The translations under genes and the position numbers were made by a program. A stretch of DNA of 64,000 bases from Erythrobacter sp. (GTDB taxonomy: Bacteria > Pseudomonadota > Alphaproteobacteria > Sphingomonadales > Sphingomonadaceae). Below are positions 17,145 to 25,917 of this stretch, piece after piece; position 1 is the first letter of the stretch, and every line of letters starts with the position of its first letter. The stretch is taken from assembly GCA_029937545.1 (NCBI GenBank), contig JAPYPR010000005.1, positions 91,614 to 155,613 on the forward strand, in the 5' to 3' direction. Below the pieces are notes generated by a model. The model searched no databases, had not been told where the DNA came from, and saw only the letters and a program-made list of their open reading frames with translations.

Positions 17145-18317
17145 ATGGCGGAACGTTACGATGCGATCGTGCTGGGCGCAGGGGCCGCCGGGCTGATGTG
17201 CGCTGCTCGCGCGGGCCAGAAGGGCAAACGCGTACTGGTGCTCGAACGCGCGGAAAAGCCGGGGAAGAAGATCCTCATCTCCGGTGGCGGGCGGTGCAAC
17301 TTTACCAATATCGGCGCGGGTCCGGCGCATTATCTCTCGCAAAACCCGCATTTCGCGAAGAGCGCTCTGGCCCGGTACACCGCCCGCGACTTCCTCGACC
17401 TGGTCGAGAGCTACGATATCGCCTGGCACGAGAAGACGCTCGGCCAGCTGTTCTGCGACGGGTCCGCGAAGCAGATCGTGGCAATGCTGCTGGAGGAATG
17501 CGCGAAAGGCGACGCGGATGTGCGCTGCGGGGAGGAGGTCGCCTCGGTCGAGCATGACGGCGACTTCACCGTTGCGGCACAGACTGCTGCTTACAGCGCA
17601 CCGGCCCTCGTCATCGCCACCGGAGGACCGTCGATCCCGAAGATGGGCGCAACCGGTTTCGCCTACGATCTCGCCCGCCAGTTCGGGCTCAAAGTGGTCG
17701 AGCCGCGCCCCGCCCTCGTCCCGCTGACCCTCGGCGGCAAAGAGGTGCTGTTCCGCGAAATTTCCGGCGTTTCCGCGCCGGTCGTCGCGAGTGCGGGCAA
17801 GGCCAGCTTCCCCGAAGCCGCCCTTTTCACCCATCGCGGGCTGTCCGGCCCGTCGATCCTGCAGGCGAGCAGCTACTGGTCGCCGGGCGAGCCGGTGGTC
17901 GTAAACTTCCTGCCCGATCGCACCGATGGCTGGCTGCTCGAAGCCAAGCGCGAGATGCCGCGTGCCACGCTCAAATCGCTGCTGCGTGATGCCCTGCCAG
18001 ACCGCTTGGCAGACATTCTCGCCGAAAAGCTGGACATAGCGACCGAACTCGGCAATGCGCCCGACAAGGCGCTGCGGGCCGCGGAAGAGCGGTTGCGCCG
18101 TTGGGAATTCCGCCCCAACGGCACCGAGGGTTTCGCCAAGGCGGAGGTCACCGTCGGCGGCATCTCCACCGCCGAACTTTCCAGTAAGACCATGGAAGCA
18201 AAGCGAATTCCCGGGCTCTACGCCGTCGGCGAGGCAGTCGACGTGACCGGCTGGCTGGGCGGCTACAATTTCCAGTGGGCCTGGGCCAGCGGCGTCGCGG
18301 CGGGTGAAGCGCTGTAA
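17145..18317 (+). CDS. HI0933/YhiN-type FAD-dependent oxidoreductase
   Basis: A 390-residue flavoprotein (also called BaiN/aminoacetone-oxidase family). The N-terminal dinucleotide-binding motif is AIVLGAGAAGLMCAARAGQK, followed by the family signature KILISGGGRCNFTN and a C-terminal GWLGGYNFQWAWASG for FAD. The ATG at 17145 follows the permease TGA by one base, so translation is probably coupled. The substrate is unknown. Confidence 0.9.
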   Translation: MAERYDAIVLGAGAAGLMCAARAGQKGKRVLVLERAEKPGKKILISGGGRCNFTNIGAGPAHYLSQNPHFAKSALARYTARDFLDLVESYDIAWHEKTLGQLFCDGSAKQIVAMLLEECAKGDADVRCGEEVASVEHDGDFTVAAQTAAYSAPALVIATGGPSIPKMGATGFAYDLARQFGLKVVEPRPALVPLTLGGKEVLFREISGVSAPVVASAGKASFPEAALFTHRGLSGPSILQASSYWSPGEPVVVNFLPDRTDGWLLEAKREMPRATLKSLLRDALPDRLADILAEKLDIATELGNAPDKALRAAEERLRRWEFRPNGTEGFAKAEVTVGGISTAELSSKTMEAKRIPGLYAVGEAVDVTGWLGGYNFQWAWASGVAAGEAL

Positions 18318-18474
18318 CACACCGCCGTTAGGGAACGGTATTGACGGGCGCGGCAAGTTGACCGGACCCGCACAATCGCTAGCTTCCCATGTGACGGATC
18401 CGTGAAAACACGGGCCGAGCAGGGGATGCTGCTGCCTAGCTGCCGAGGTGGATGGTAGCGCGGAAAGGAACCAC

Positions 18475-20022
18475 ATGCGCCAACTCCAGGGCATGGATGC
18501 GAGCTTCGTCGCGCTGGAAACGCGCAATTCGCCGATGCACATCGGCTCGATCCTGATCTACAATCCGGAAACCGCGCCCGGCGGCTTCGTCCGCTTCAAG
18601 GACATCCTGAACTTCTTCGAAAGCCGCATGCAGCTCAGCCGCACCATCCGCCAGCGGCTGGTGCGCGTGCCTTTCGATCTCGACTATCCCTACTGGATCG
18701 AGGACCCGGACTTCGACCTCGAATATCACGTCCGCCACATCGCCTTGCCCAAGCCGGGCGACTGGCGACAGCTATGCATCCAGGCCGCGCGCATCTTTGC
18801 CCGCCCGCTCGACCTGACGCGCCCGCCGTGGGAATTCACCATCGTAGAAGGGCTGGAGAACATCGAAGGCGTTGCGAAAGGCAGCTACGCCATGGTGACC
18901 AAGGTCCACCACGCCGCGATCGACGGGATGAGCGGGGTCGATTTGCTGGAAGCCATGCACACGCTCGATCCTAACGAGGCCGCCCCGCAGGCGCCAGACG
19001 ACTGGCAACCGGAGAGGGTGCCCAATCCCGTAGAATTGCTCGGCAAGAGCTATTTCAACGCGATCACCAATCCGATGAAGCAGCTGGAGGTCGCGGCCAA
19101 GGCCGCCCCCGGCCTCGCAAAAGCGCTCAAGGGCATGGTCGCCAAGGAGTTCGACCTGTCTCGCGAGATGATCGCGCCCAAGACACGCTTCAACCGCAAG
19201 ATTTCGGGCCACCGCGTGGTCGAGGGGCGCAGCGTGCCGCTCGCCGATATCAAGATGATCCGGCAGGCGGTCGACGGTGCGAAGGTCAACGACGTGTTCC
19301 TCTCCATCGTCGGCGGCGCGATGCGCAAATACCTGCTCGCCAAGGAAGATTTGCCAAAGAAGACGCTGACGGCCATGGCCCCGATTTCGGTCCGCAGCAA
19401 GGACGAGAAGGGCGACATGGGCAACCAGGTCGCCGCCATGGTCGCGCCGCTGGGCACGCATATCGAGGATCCGCTGGAGCGGCTGCAATATTGTCACGAC
19501 CGTACGAAGAACTCGAAGGCGATGACGGAGGCGATGGGCGCGCGAAACATGACCGAGGCGAGCAAGGTCAGCCCGGCCCTGTGGATGAGCCTCGGCGCGC
19601 AGCTCTATACCCGCCTCGGCCTTGCCAATCGCGGGGTCGGGCCGATCTTCTCGACCGTGGTCACAAATGTCCCCGGCCCGCCGGTGCCGATCTATTCCAG
19701 CGGCGCGCGACTGGAGAGCCAGATGGGCCTCGTCTGCCTGACCGACGGCATGGGCCTGGGCCATGTGGTGCAGAGCTATACCGACGAAGCGACAATCAGC
19801 TTCACCGCCTGCCGGGAGCTATTGCCCGATCCGGAATTTTACATCGAGTGCATCGTCGAGAGTTTCGATGAACTGCGCGATGCGGCCAAGGCAGCGGCAG
19901 TAGCACCGGCGAAGAAGAAGGCTGCACGGAAAACACCCGCCAAGCCTGCCAAAGGCGGCACGAAACGAGCCACCAGCCGTTCGACACCCACCCGTAAAGG
20001 GAAAGGATCGCAAAAATCATGA
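18475..20022 (+). CDS. Wax ester synthase/diacylglycerol acyltransferase (WS/DGAT)
   Basis: A 515-residue bifunctional acyltransferase of the WS/DGAT family, which makes triacylglycerols or wax esters from acyl-CoA. The active-site motif HHAAIDG is at about residues 145-151, and the N-terminal MDASFVALET and C-terminal NVPGPP segments are typical. The ATG at 18475 has a good AAGGAA site. Residues ~475-515 form a Lys/Ala/Pro tail (AKKKAARKTPAKPAKGG) like histone H1, which ordinary WS/DGAT enzymes lack; it could bind nucleic acid or the acidic lipid-droplet surface. The last codons overlap the hydrolase start (ATGA), so the two proteins are made together. Confidence 0.92.
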   Translation: MRQLQGMDASFVALETRNSPMHIGSILIYNPETAPGGFVRFKDILNFFESRMQLSRTIRQRLVRVPFDLDYPYWIEDPDFDLEYHVRHIALPKPGDWRQLCIQAARIFARPLDLTRPPWEFTIVEGLENIEGVAKGSYAMVTKVHHAAIDGMSGVDLLEAMHTLDPNEAAPQAPDDWQPERVPNPVELLGKSYFNAITNPMKQLEVAAKAAPGLAKALKGMVAKEFDLSREMIAPKTRFNRKISGHRVVEGRSVPLADIKMIRQAVDGAKVNDVFLSIVGGAMRKYLLAKEDLPKKTLTAMAPISVRSKDEKGDMGNQVAAMVAPLGTHIEDPLERLQYCHDRTKNSKAMTEAMGARNMTEASKVSPALWMSLGAQLYTRLGLANRGVGPIFSTVVTNVPGPPVPIYSSGARLESQMGLVCLTDGMGLGHVVQSYTDEATISFTACRELLPDPEFYIECIVESFDELRDAAKAAAVAPAKKKAARKTPAKPAKGGTKRATSRSTPTRKGKGSQKS

Positions 20023-20810
20023 CTACTGCCAACACCGAGACGGCAATCGAAGCGCACCCGCCGCACACGCTGCTCGCCTTGACCGAGCCGACCCGTGCCA
20101 TGGGCGAAGTCGCCAGCTTCCTGGCGCTGCGCCCGCTGCTCAAGCGGCTGCCGAAGGGCGACGGGCATGGCGTGCTGGTACTGCCCGGCTTCATGGCGTC
20201 GGATGCATCGACGCGCCCTTTGCGCACGATGCTGGAACGGCTCGGCTACGATGCGGTCGGCTGGAACCTCGGTCGCAATCTGCGGGTCGACAATGCCCGG
20301 ATCGAAGCGATGATGGCCTGTGTGGACGAGATCCATGATCGCACAGGCGACAAAATCTCGATCGTCGGCTGGAGCCTCGGCGGGGTCTTCGCCCGCGAGC
20401 TTGCCAAGCTGGCACCCGAAAAGGTCCGCATGGTCATCAGCCTCGGCAGCCCGATCAGCGGCGATCGCAACCACACCAATGCGCGCCGGCTGTTCGAACT
20501 CCTCAACGGACGCGAACCCGAACCGATGCAGGATGGCAATTTCCGCGATCTCGCCAAGGCGCCGCCCGTCCCCACCACCTCGATCCTGACCAAGGGCGAC
20601 GGCGTGGTCCATTGGCGCGGGTCGGTCCAGGCGGCCGATCACGAGTGCTGCGAGAACATCGAGGTGATTGCCAGCCATATCGGCCTCGGCGTCAATCCGG
20701 CGGTGGTCTATGCCATCGCCGACCGGCTCGCGCAGCCGCAAGGCGAGTGGCACAAGTTCAGCCCGCGCGGCATCGCCAATATCGCCTTCCCGCGCTCCCG
20801 CCTGCACTGA
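20019..20810 (+). CDS. Alpha/beta hydrolase (lipase-like), partner of WS/DGAT
   Basis: A 263-residue alpha/beta-hydrolase without an obvious signal peptide. The nucleophile elbow is GWSLGG (VGWSLGGVFARELA), with HGVLVLPGFMASD earlier as the oxyanion-hole region and a C-terminal histidine (SHIGLGVNP). Its ATG overlaps the WS/DGAT stop by 4 bases. Co-expression suggests it acts on the same neutral lipids, as an esterase or acyl-chain editor; this is inference. Confidence 0.85.
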   Translation: MTTANTETAIEAHPPHTLLALTEPTRAMGEVASFLALRPLLKRLPKGDGHGVLVLPGFMASDASTRPLRTMLERLGYDAVGWNLGRNLRVDNARIEAMMACVDEIHDRTGDKISIVGWSLGGVFARELAKLAPEKVRMVISLGSPISGDRNHTNARRLFELLNGREPEPMQDGNFRDLAKAPPVPTTSILTKGDGVVHWRGSVQAADHECCENIEVIASHIGLGVNPAVVYAIADRLAQPQGEWHKFSPRGIANIAFPRSRLH

Positions 20811-20814
20811 TGCG

Positions 20815-23538
20815 CTAAAACGCCTTTCGGACGTCGATGCCGAGATAGCGCCCCGTCGGGTCGATCCGCAGCGGATCGTAAGCATCCGGCACGACGCCGT
20901 CTTCGTCCACCACGCGGCGACGCGCATCGAAGATGTTGTCGGCCTTCAGCGAAACCCGCAGGCCTTTGAGCCAGCCCTCGTCCTTGTCGAAAACCTCGCC
21001 GAGATCGGCAAAGATGCGCAGGTCGAGCGTGGCTAGATCGTCGAAGAAAAGGTCGCTAGAGCCCGGGAGCCCGCTGCCGTTGAGCCGCGCCTTTCCCGTG
21101 TATCGGCCCGACAGCCGTAGGCCGTAGCCCTGCCAGAACAGGCCGCCCTCCAGTCGCGCTGAGTTCTCGGCAATTGCGCCGCCGCCCAGCACATCGCCGG
21201 CGAGCTGGTCGAACAGCGGCCCGCCGTCTGCCAGCAGGATCTCGTTCTCCAGCGCGCGATCGAAATTGACGCTGAGGAAGTAGCGTGGCCGCTTGTCCTC
21301 ATCGTCGCGGCCGCGGCTGAATGGGTTCATGCCCCCACGCCGTCCCCCACCTTGGCGGGCCTGACCTTGCGTCTGTGCGCCATCGGTCGAACACATCCGC
21401 TCGCGCAGCGCCTTCAAGCGCTCGGGGTCGATCTCCCCGTCTTCGTTCCTGAGCCGGGCCAGCATCGCCTCCGGTAAGCCATCCAGCTGCGCCGGATCGG
21501 CGCAAAGGGCCGTGCGCATGGCGGCGAACCGTTCACCGCGCTGCTCGGCACCCTCGCCGCAGAAACGCTCGCGCGCAGCGGCAATCTTTTCGGGGTCCGG
21601 ATGGCCGCTGTCGTCCAGCAGGCGTGCGCGGAACTGTTCGGGGATCTGCGAGAGGTCGGGCATTTCGCCTTGCGGTACTTCGCAGAAGGCCTTGCGCATC
21701 GCTTCCATGCGCGCAGGATCGAAGCCGCCACGCGCGCCTGCCCCGCTCTGCTGCGCTTCACGCCCGGCTCCGCGCTCGGACCGCTCGGGTGCCTTGCCGA
21801 TCTGGCCGCGCGCGTTGAACCCGATCGAAAGGATACGGCTGCGCGTTTCGAACAAGGTAATCGGTCGGCGATCGATCGCCAGCAGGTCGCCGCCGACATC
21901 GCGCGTCACGCGGTCGGGGAAGGCTTCCTCGAAGGCCGCGCTGAAACCGGGCGTCGAAGTGACATCGTTCGAGCGATTGATCCCGTATTCGACATTCAGC
22001 CGCGCATCCTCCCAGAACGGCAGGCGCCAGTTGCCGGAGAACTTCCAGTCGGACTGCGTTTCCGCGACGAGGTTCGGATTGCCGCCGGTAACCAGTGTGA
22101 CCAGCTCGGTCGTCCCGCTGGCATAGTCGAACACGGGCACGTTGAACTCGTCGATCCGCGGGCTGCCCAGATCGGTCAGGCTCGGCGCGACTCCGCGGCG
22201 GAAATAGGTCGCGCCCAGCGTCAGGTTCTCGAACGGCCGCCAGCTTGCGCCAGCCGTCCAGTCGGTCAGCACGCCGAAGTCGGACAATTCGTCGATCCCT
22301 GCGGACAGGTTCAGGCTGAGATCGCCGATGGCTCCCAGCGCCCCGTCGCGTTCGGCGATAGGTACGGCGAGATTGATGCCCCCATCGACCCGCCTGCGGG
22401 TGAGTGACAGATCCGTATCGGAGCGTGTGTCGGCGCTCTCGATCCGCTTCCAGTCGAGCCCCGCATCCAGCGTCACGGCGACGTCGCCTGCGGGAAGTGC
22501 GATGGGATAACCGGTCAGGGTGGCGTTGTTGGTTATGCTGTAGGTCTTGCTGTCGGCGACATCGAAGCCAGACGCATCGAAGCGGTCGATTTGCGTTTCG
22601 CCATCGGTGAAAACGGCGTCGGAGATGAAATTGGCTTTCCAGTCGCCGAGGGCGGAATTGAAGGTCCCGCCCAGCGACAGCGTGTCGGTTTCGCTGCGCC
22701 GTTCGAGCGGGGTCAGCCCGTCGTTCGCCAGCCCCGAAAGGCTGCGGCTGCGGTCGCGGTTGAGGGTGGCGTTCAGGCTGATGGAATCTCCGCTCTCCAT
22801 AAATGCCCGCGCGTAGTTCGCGGTCAATTCTCCGCTCCAGGTGTCGGAAACCAGCGAACGGAAAGGTGCCTCATCTTCGCGGCCATCGATGGCGAGGCCG
22901 CGCTCCGCTTCGGTGAGGAGGCTGCGATCCTCCACTTCGGCGTTGAAGTTGAGCCGACCTTTCTCGCCAATGCGCAGATAGGTGAGTTCCTGCTCGTTAT
23001 AGGAATAGCCGCCGCGCGCAGGCTGCTCGTATTCCACCTCTGCGATGACGCTCTGGAAATTCGGCTTCAGGATGATGTTCACCACCCGCTGGTCGGGGGA
23101 ATAGCCGAAGCGCTGGGCCACCTCTTCCGGAAATACCTCGATCTTGGCGACGGACTCCGGCGGATAGGAGCGGAATTCACGCCAGCTCGACACGCGGACC
23201 CCGTTGATGAGGAAAACCGGGCGGCCGTCGCCGCGGCTGCCACGTGCTCCGCTACTGGTGGCAGGCTGGATCGCCTCGATAATATCGGCGATCGAGCCGC
23301 CGCCGAAAGCCGCGATGTCTTCTTCGTCATACTCGGCGATGGGCGGCTGATCCACGATCAGCTGGCCACGAATGCGCGTGCTAGTGACGACGATCGTGTC
23401 GTCGTCGTATTCCGGCTCTTCGGCCTCCCGCGCGTCGGTAGCGGACTCCTGCGCGATCTCGGCCGCTTCTTGCGCGAGACCAGTATTCGCCGAAACAAGC
23501 GCGGCGAGCGAGACGGTAATTGCAAGACATTGCTTCAA
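20815..23538 (-). CDS. TonB-dependent receptor-like outer-membrane protein with Cys-containing insertion
   Basis: A ~907-residue outer-membrane receptor. The likely start is TTG at 23538 (LKQCLAITVSLAALVSANTG then LAQ/E), which gives a proper signal peptide; the longer frame upstream does not look coding. The plug domain shows RPVFLINGVRVSSWREFRSY and the barrel ends GRYLGIDVRKAF. At about residues 606-720 there is an unusual soluble stretch with several C-containing repeats of the type AxRERxC preceded by DPExxxA, rich in Arg and Gly. This probably forms a large extracellular or periplasmic loop. The gene is convergent with the hydrolase (4-base gap) and divergent from infA. Confidence 0.85.
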   Translation of the reverse strand: MKQCLAITVSLAALVSANTGLAQEAAEIAQESATDAREAEEPEYDDDTIVVTSTRIRGQLIVDQPPIAEYDEEDIAAFGGGSIADIIEAIQPATSSGARGSRGDGRPVFLINGVRVSSWREFRSYPPESVAKIEVFPEEVAQRFGYSPDQRVVNIILKPNFQSVIAEVEYEQPARGGYSYNEQELTYLRIGEKGRLNFNAEVEDRSLLTEAERGLAIDGREDEAPFRSLVSDTWSGELTANYARAFMESGDSISLNATLNRDRSRSLSGLANDGLTPLERRSETDTLSLGGTFNSALGDWKANFISDAVFTDGETQIDRFDASGFDVADSKTYSITNNATLTGYPIALPAGDVAVTLDAGLDWKRIESADTRSDTDLSLTRRRVDGGINLAVPIAERDGALGAIGDLSLNLSAGIDELSDFGVLTDWTAGASWRPFENLTLGATYFRRGVAPSLTDLGSPRIDEFNVPVFDYASGTTELVTLVTGGNPNLVAETQSDWKFSGNWRLPFWEDARLNVEYGINRSNDVTSTPGFSAAFEEAFPDRVTRDVGGDLLAIDRRPITLFETRSRILSIGFNARGQIGKAPERSERGAGREAQQSGAGARGGFDPARMEAMRKAFCEVPQGEMPDLSQIPEQFRARLLDDSGHPDPEKIAAARERFCGEGAEQRGERFAAMRTALCADPAQLDGLPEAMLARLRNEDGEIDPERLKALRERMCSTDGAQTQGQARQGGGRRGGMNPFSRGRDDEDKRPRYFLSVNFDRALENEILLADGGPLFDQLAGDVLGGGAIAENSARLEGGLFWQGYGLRLSGRYTGKARLNGSGLPGSSDLFFDDLATLDLRIFADLGEVFDKDEGWLKGLRVSLKADNIFDARRRVVDEDGVVPDAYDPLRIDPTGRYLGIDVRKAF

Positions 23539-23772
23539 GGGATCAGCTTTCGTATTTCGATCTAACCGCCCCCTCTCGTCCGTCAGTGTAGGAAACCCTT
23601 CACCGTTACAACAGGTGATGACGTATCGGATTGTAACCGGTCGAAGTGCATCCCACATTGGTCGGACAGCGACCCGTGGCGCGGCGACGAGCGCCGAGGC
23701 TTCCCTTTTCGCAGGCTTGCCGCTACAGGGCGCGACCACGAAACTTCACTCAGATACGGATAGACAGACTGC

Positions 23773-24030
23773 ATGGCCAAAGAAGAACTCCTCGAAATGC
23801 GCGGCAAGGTAGTCGAGCTGCTGCCGAACGCGATGTTCCGGGTAGAGCTCGAAAACGGCCATGAAGTGCTGGGTCATACCGCCGGCAAGATGCGCAAGAA
23901 CCGCATCCGCGTGCTGGTGGGCGACGAGGTGCTGTGCGAACTGACGCCCTATGACCTGACCAAGGCGCGCATCACCTATCGCTTCATGCCCGGCCGTGGT
24001 GGCCCGGGCCAGGGTCCCGGCCCGCAGTAA
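23773..24030 (+). CDS. infA: Translation initiation factor IF-1
   Basis: An 85-residue S1-like OB-fold protein that occupies the ribosomal A site during initiation. The sequence is canonical ([52 protein letters not shown]). It has a short Gly/Pro tail ([10 protein letters not shown]) past the usual end, as in related alphaproteobacteria. It heads a likely operon with maf, the RNase E/G-like gene and yacG. The 234-base region before it (23539-23772) must hold its promoter and that of the divergent receptor. Confidence 0.97.
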   Translation: MAKEELLEMRGKVVELLPNAMFRVELENGHEVLGHTAGKMRKNRIRVLVGDEVLCELTPYDLTKARITYRFMPGRGGPGQGPGPQ

Positions 24031-24036
24031 ATCTGC

Positions 24037-24612
24037 ATGAGCTCGCCAAGGCTCATCCTCGCATCGGCAAGTCCCCGCAGGCGCGAACTGATCGCGCGCC
24101 TCGGCGTGACGCCGGACGCCATCGCTCCCGCCGACATCGACGAGACGCCGCACAAGGCCGAACTTCCGCGCAACTATGCCAAGCGCATGGCGCGCGAAAA
24201 GGCCCAGGCTGCCGCATCGGATGAGGGCTTCGTGCTGGCGGGCGACACGGTCGTCGCTGCCGGCCGCCGCATCCTGCCCAAGGCCGAGGACGAGGCGACC
24301 GCGCGCAAGTGCCTCGAACTGCTTTCCGGCCGCCGCCACCGCGTGCTCTCGGCCATCGCCCTATGTGCGCCCGATGGCGCCATGCGTGAGCGGTTGAGCG
24401 AAACGGTCGTCTTGTTCAAGCGCCTCTCCGCAGAAGAGATCGACGCCTACCTCGCCAGCGGCGAATGGGACGGCAAGGCGGGTGGATACGCCATTCAGGG
24501 CATCGCCGAAGGGCTTATCAGCCGCATCCAGGGAAGCCATTCGGGCGTCGTCGGCCTGCCGCTTTATGAAACACGCGCGCTGCTGAAGGCGGCGGGGTTC
24601 GACATTGCCTGA
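24037..24612 (+). CDS. maf: Maf family nucleotide pyrophosphatase
   Basis: A 191-residue Maf/YceF/YhdE protein that hydrolyses non-canonical or dTTP/UTP nucleotides to monophosphates. Signatures: LILASASPRRRELI at the N-terminus, LAGDTVVAAGRRILPK in the middle and GKAGGYAIQG near the C-terminus, the last typical of dTTP/UTP-specific members. It follows infA by 6 bases and overlaps the next gene by 8 bases. Confidence 0.93.
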   Translation: MSSPRLILASASPRRRELIARLGVTPDAIAPADIDETPHKAELPRNYAKRMAREKAQAAASDEGFVLAGDTVVAAGRRILPKAEDEATARKCLELLSGRRHRVLSAIALCAPDGAMRERLSETVVLFKRLSAEEIDAYLASGEWDGKAGGYAIQGIAEGLISRIQGSHSGVVGLPLYETRALLKAAGFDIA

Positions 24613-25567
24613 CACCGGGCTTGAGTGGCTCGTCGAGCATGGCATTGGCGAGACGCGCGCGCTGTTGATGGATGGCGACAAGCCCGTCGCGGCGAAAATG
24701 CGCTGGCCGGGCGAACTGGCCCCCGGCGAGACCTTCGATGGTAAACTCCTTCAAAAATCGGGAGCGCGCGGCATGGCCGCACATCCGTCGGGCCAAGGCG
24801 TGCTTGTCGATCGCCTACCGCGCGACGCGAGCGAGGGCGCAACCATCCCGCTTACGATCACGCGCGCCGCCATGACCGAACGCGGTCGATACAAACTGGC
24901 GGCTGCTCGTCCGATATCGGCGACATTCGCCTCGGTGGAGAGCCCGATGGCCACCGGAGAGAGCGTCCGCAGTTTTCCGGACAGCACTTGGGATGACATC
25001 TGGCACGCCGCATCTTCCGGCGAAGTGGAATTTTCCGGCGGATCGCTGATCTTCGCCACCACGCCGGCGATGACGCTGATCGACATCGATGGGGACTTCT
25101 CGCCGCGTGAGCTCGCGCTCGCCGCCGTGCCCGAGATTGCGCGCTGGCTACCGCTGTTCGACCTCGGCGGGTCCGTCGGGATCGACTTCCCCACTCTCGA
25201 AGCCAAGACAGACCGCAAGGCGGTAGACGCAGCGCTGGAACACGCGCTTGCCGACTGGCCGCACGAGCGCACTGCGATGAACGGCTTCGGCTTCGTCCAG
25301 ATCGTCGCGCGGCTCGAAGGTCCATCCCTGCTCCACCGCTTCGCCACCTCCCGCGTCGGCATGGCCGCGCGCATGGCGCTGCGCCGGGCGGAAATGGTCG
25401 AAGGGCCTGGTGCGACCTTGCTGACGGTGCATCCCGCGCTGAAAGCCAAGCTCAAGGCGGAATGGCTCGCGGAGCTTGAAAGCCGCACCGGTCGCCCGAC
25501 GCGCGTCGAAACCGAGCCCGGTCTTGCGATCGAGGCGGCGCAGGCCCAGATCGTGCCGCATGACTAA
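24605..25567 (+). CDS. Short RNase E/G-like protein
   Basis: A 320-residue protein from a TTG start (LPDTGLEWLVEHGIGETRAL) that overlaps maf. The segments TLIDIDGDFSPRELALAAVP and LFDLGGSVGIDFPTLEAKTD match the DNase I-like core of RNase E/G, where two aspartates bind the catalytic magnesium. It is much shorter than RNase G (about 490), and the S1 RNA-binding domain is reduced or missing and no CPxCxG zinc-link is seen. Its position between maf and yacG is conserved in related genomes, as far as I recall. Whether it cuts RNA is unknown. Confidence 0.8.
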   Translation: MPDTGLEWLVEHGIGETRALLMDGDKPVAAKMRWPGELAPGETFDGKLLQKSGARGMAAHPSGQGVLVDRLPRDASEGATIPLTITRAAMTERGRYKLAAARPISATFASVESPMATGESVRSFPDSTWDDIWHAASSGEVEFSGGSLIFATTPAMTLIDIDGDFSPRELALAAVPEIARWLPLFDLGGSVGIDFPTLEAKTDRKAVDAALEHALADWPHERTAMNGFGFVQIVARLEGPSLLHRFATSRVGMAARMALRRAEMVEGPGATLLTVHPALKAKLKAEWLAELESRTGRPTRVETEPGLAIEAAQAQIVPHD

Positions 25568-25748
25568 GCCTGCCAAGCCCTGCCCGATCTGCAAGAAAGC
25601 GCGCCGCGAGGAATTCAGCCCCTTCTGCTCCAGCCGCTGCCGCGACCGCGACCTGTCGCAATGGTTCGGCGATGGGTACAGCGTGCCCGGCCGCCAGGCG
25701 CTGCCGGAAGAAATCGCGGCAGAGGTCACAGGTGGAATGGAAGACTGA
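25560..25748 (+). CDS. yacG: DNA gyrase inhibitor / zinc-binding protein YacG
   Basis: A 62-residue zinc-ribbon protein with CPICKK and CSSRCRDRDLSQWF, the four-cysteine zinc site of YacG. In E. coli YacG binds GyrB and inhibits gyrase. The ATG overlaps the stop of the RNase-like gene by 8 bases. It ends the operon before tRNA-Phe. Confidence 0.93.
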   Translation: MTKPAKPCPICKKARREEFSPFCSSRCRDRDLSQWFGDGYSVPGRQALPEEIAAEVTGGMED

Positions 25749-25837
25749 AATCCCCCCTTGCCAATGCGCGCCAGCTTCGCCATAGGCGCGCTCTCATTGC
25801 TCGCAGGGCCCAAACGGCCCTCCTGCCGCAGCAGTGT

Positions 25838-25912
25838 GCCCGGGTAGCTCAGTGGTAGAGCAGACGATTGAAAATCGTCGTGTCGGTGGTTCGACTCCGC
25901 CCCTGGGCACCA
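25838..25912 (+). tRNA. tRNA-Phe (GAA)
   Basis: A complete cloverleaf. The acceptor stem GCCCGGG pairs with CCTGGGC (one G-U), the D arm is GCTCAGTGGTAGAGC, the anticodon stem is GACGA/TCGTC with loop TTGAAAA, and the T arm contains GGTTCGACTCC. The anticodon GAA is at 25870-25872. CCA is encoded at 25910-25912. Confidence 0.97.
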
Positions 25913-25917
25913 CTTCG

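Noticed and set aside
18335..18363. EcfG-like promoter before the WS/DGAT gene
   Set aside because: GGAAC is present, but the next GTT lies 20 bases on, outside the 16-17 base spacing.
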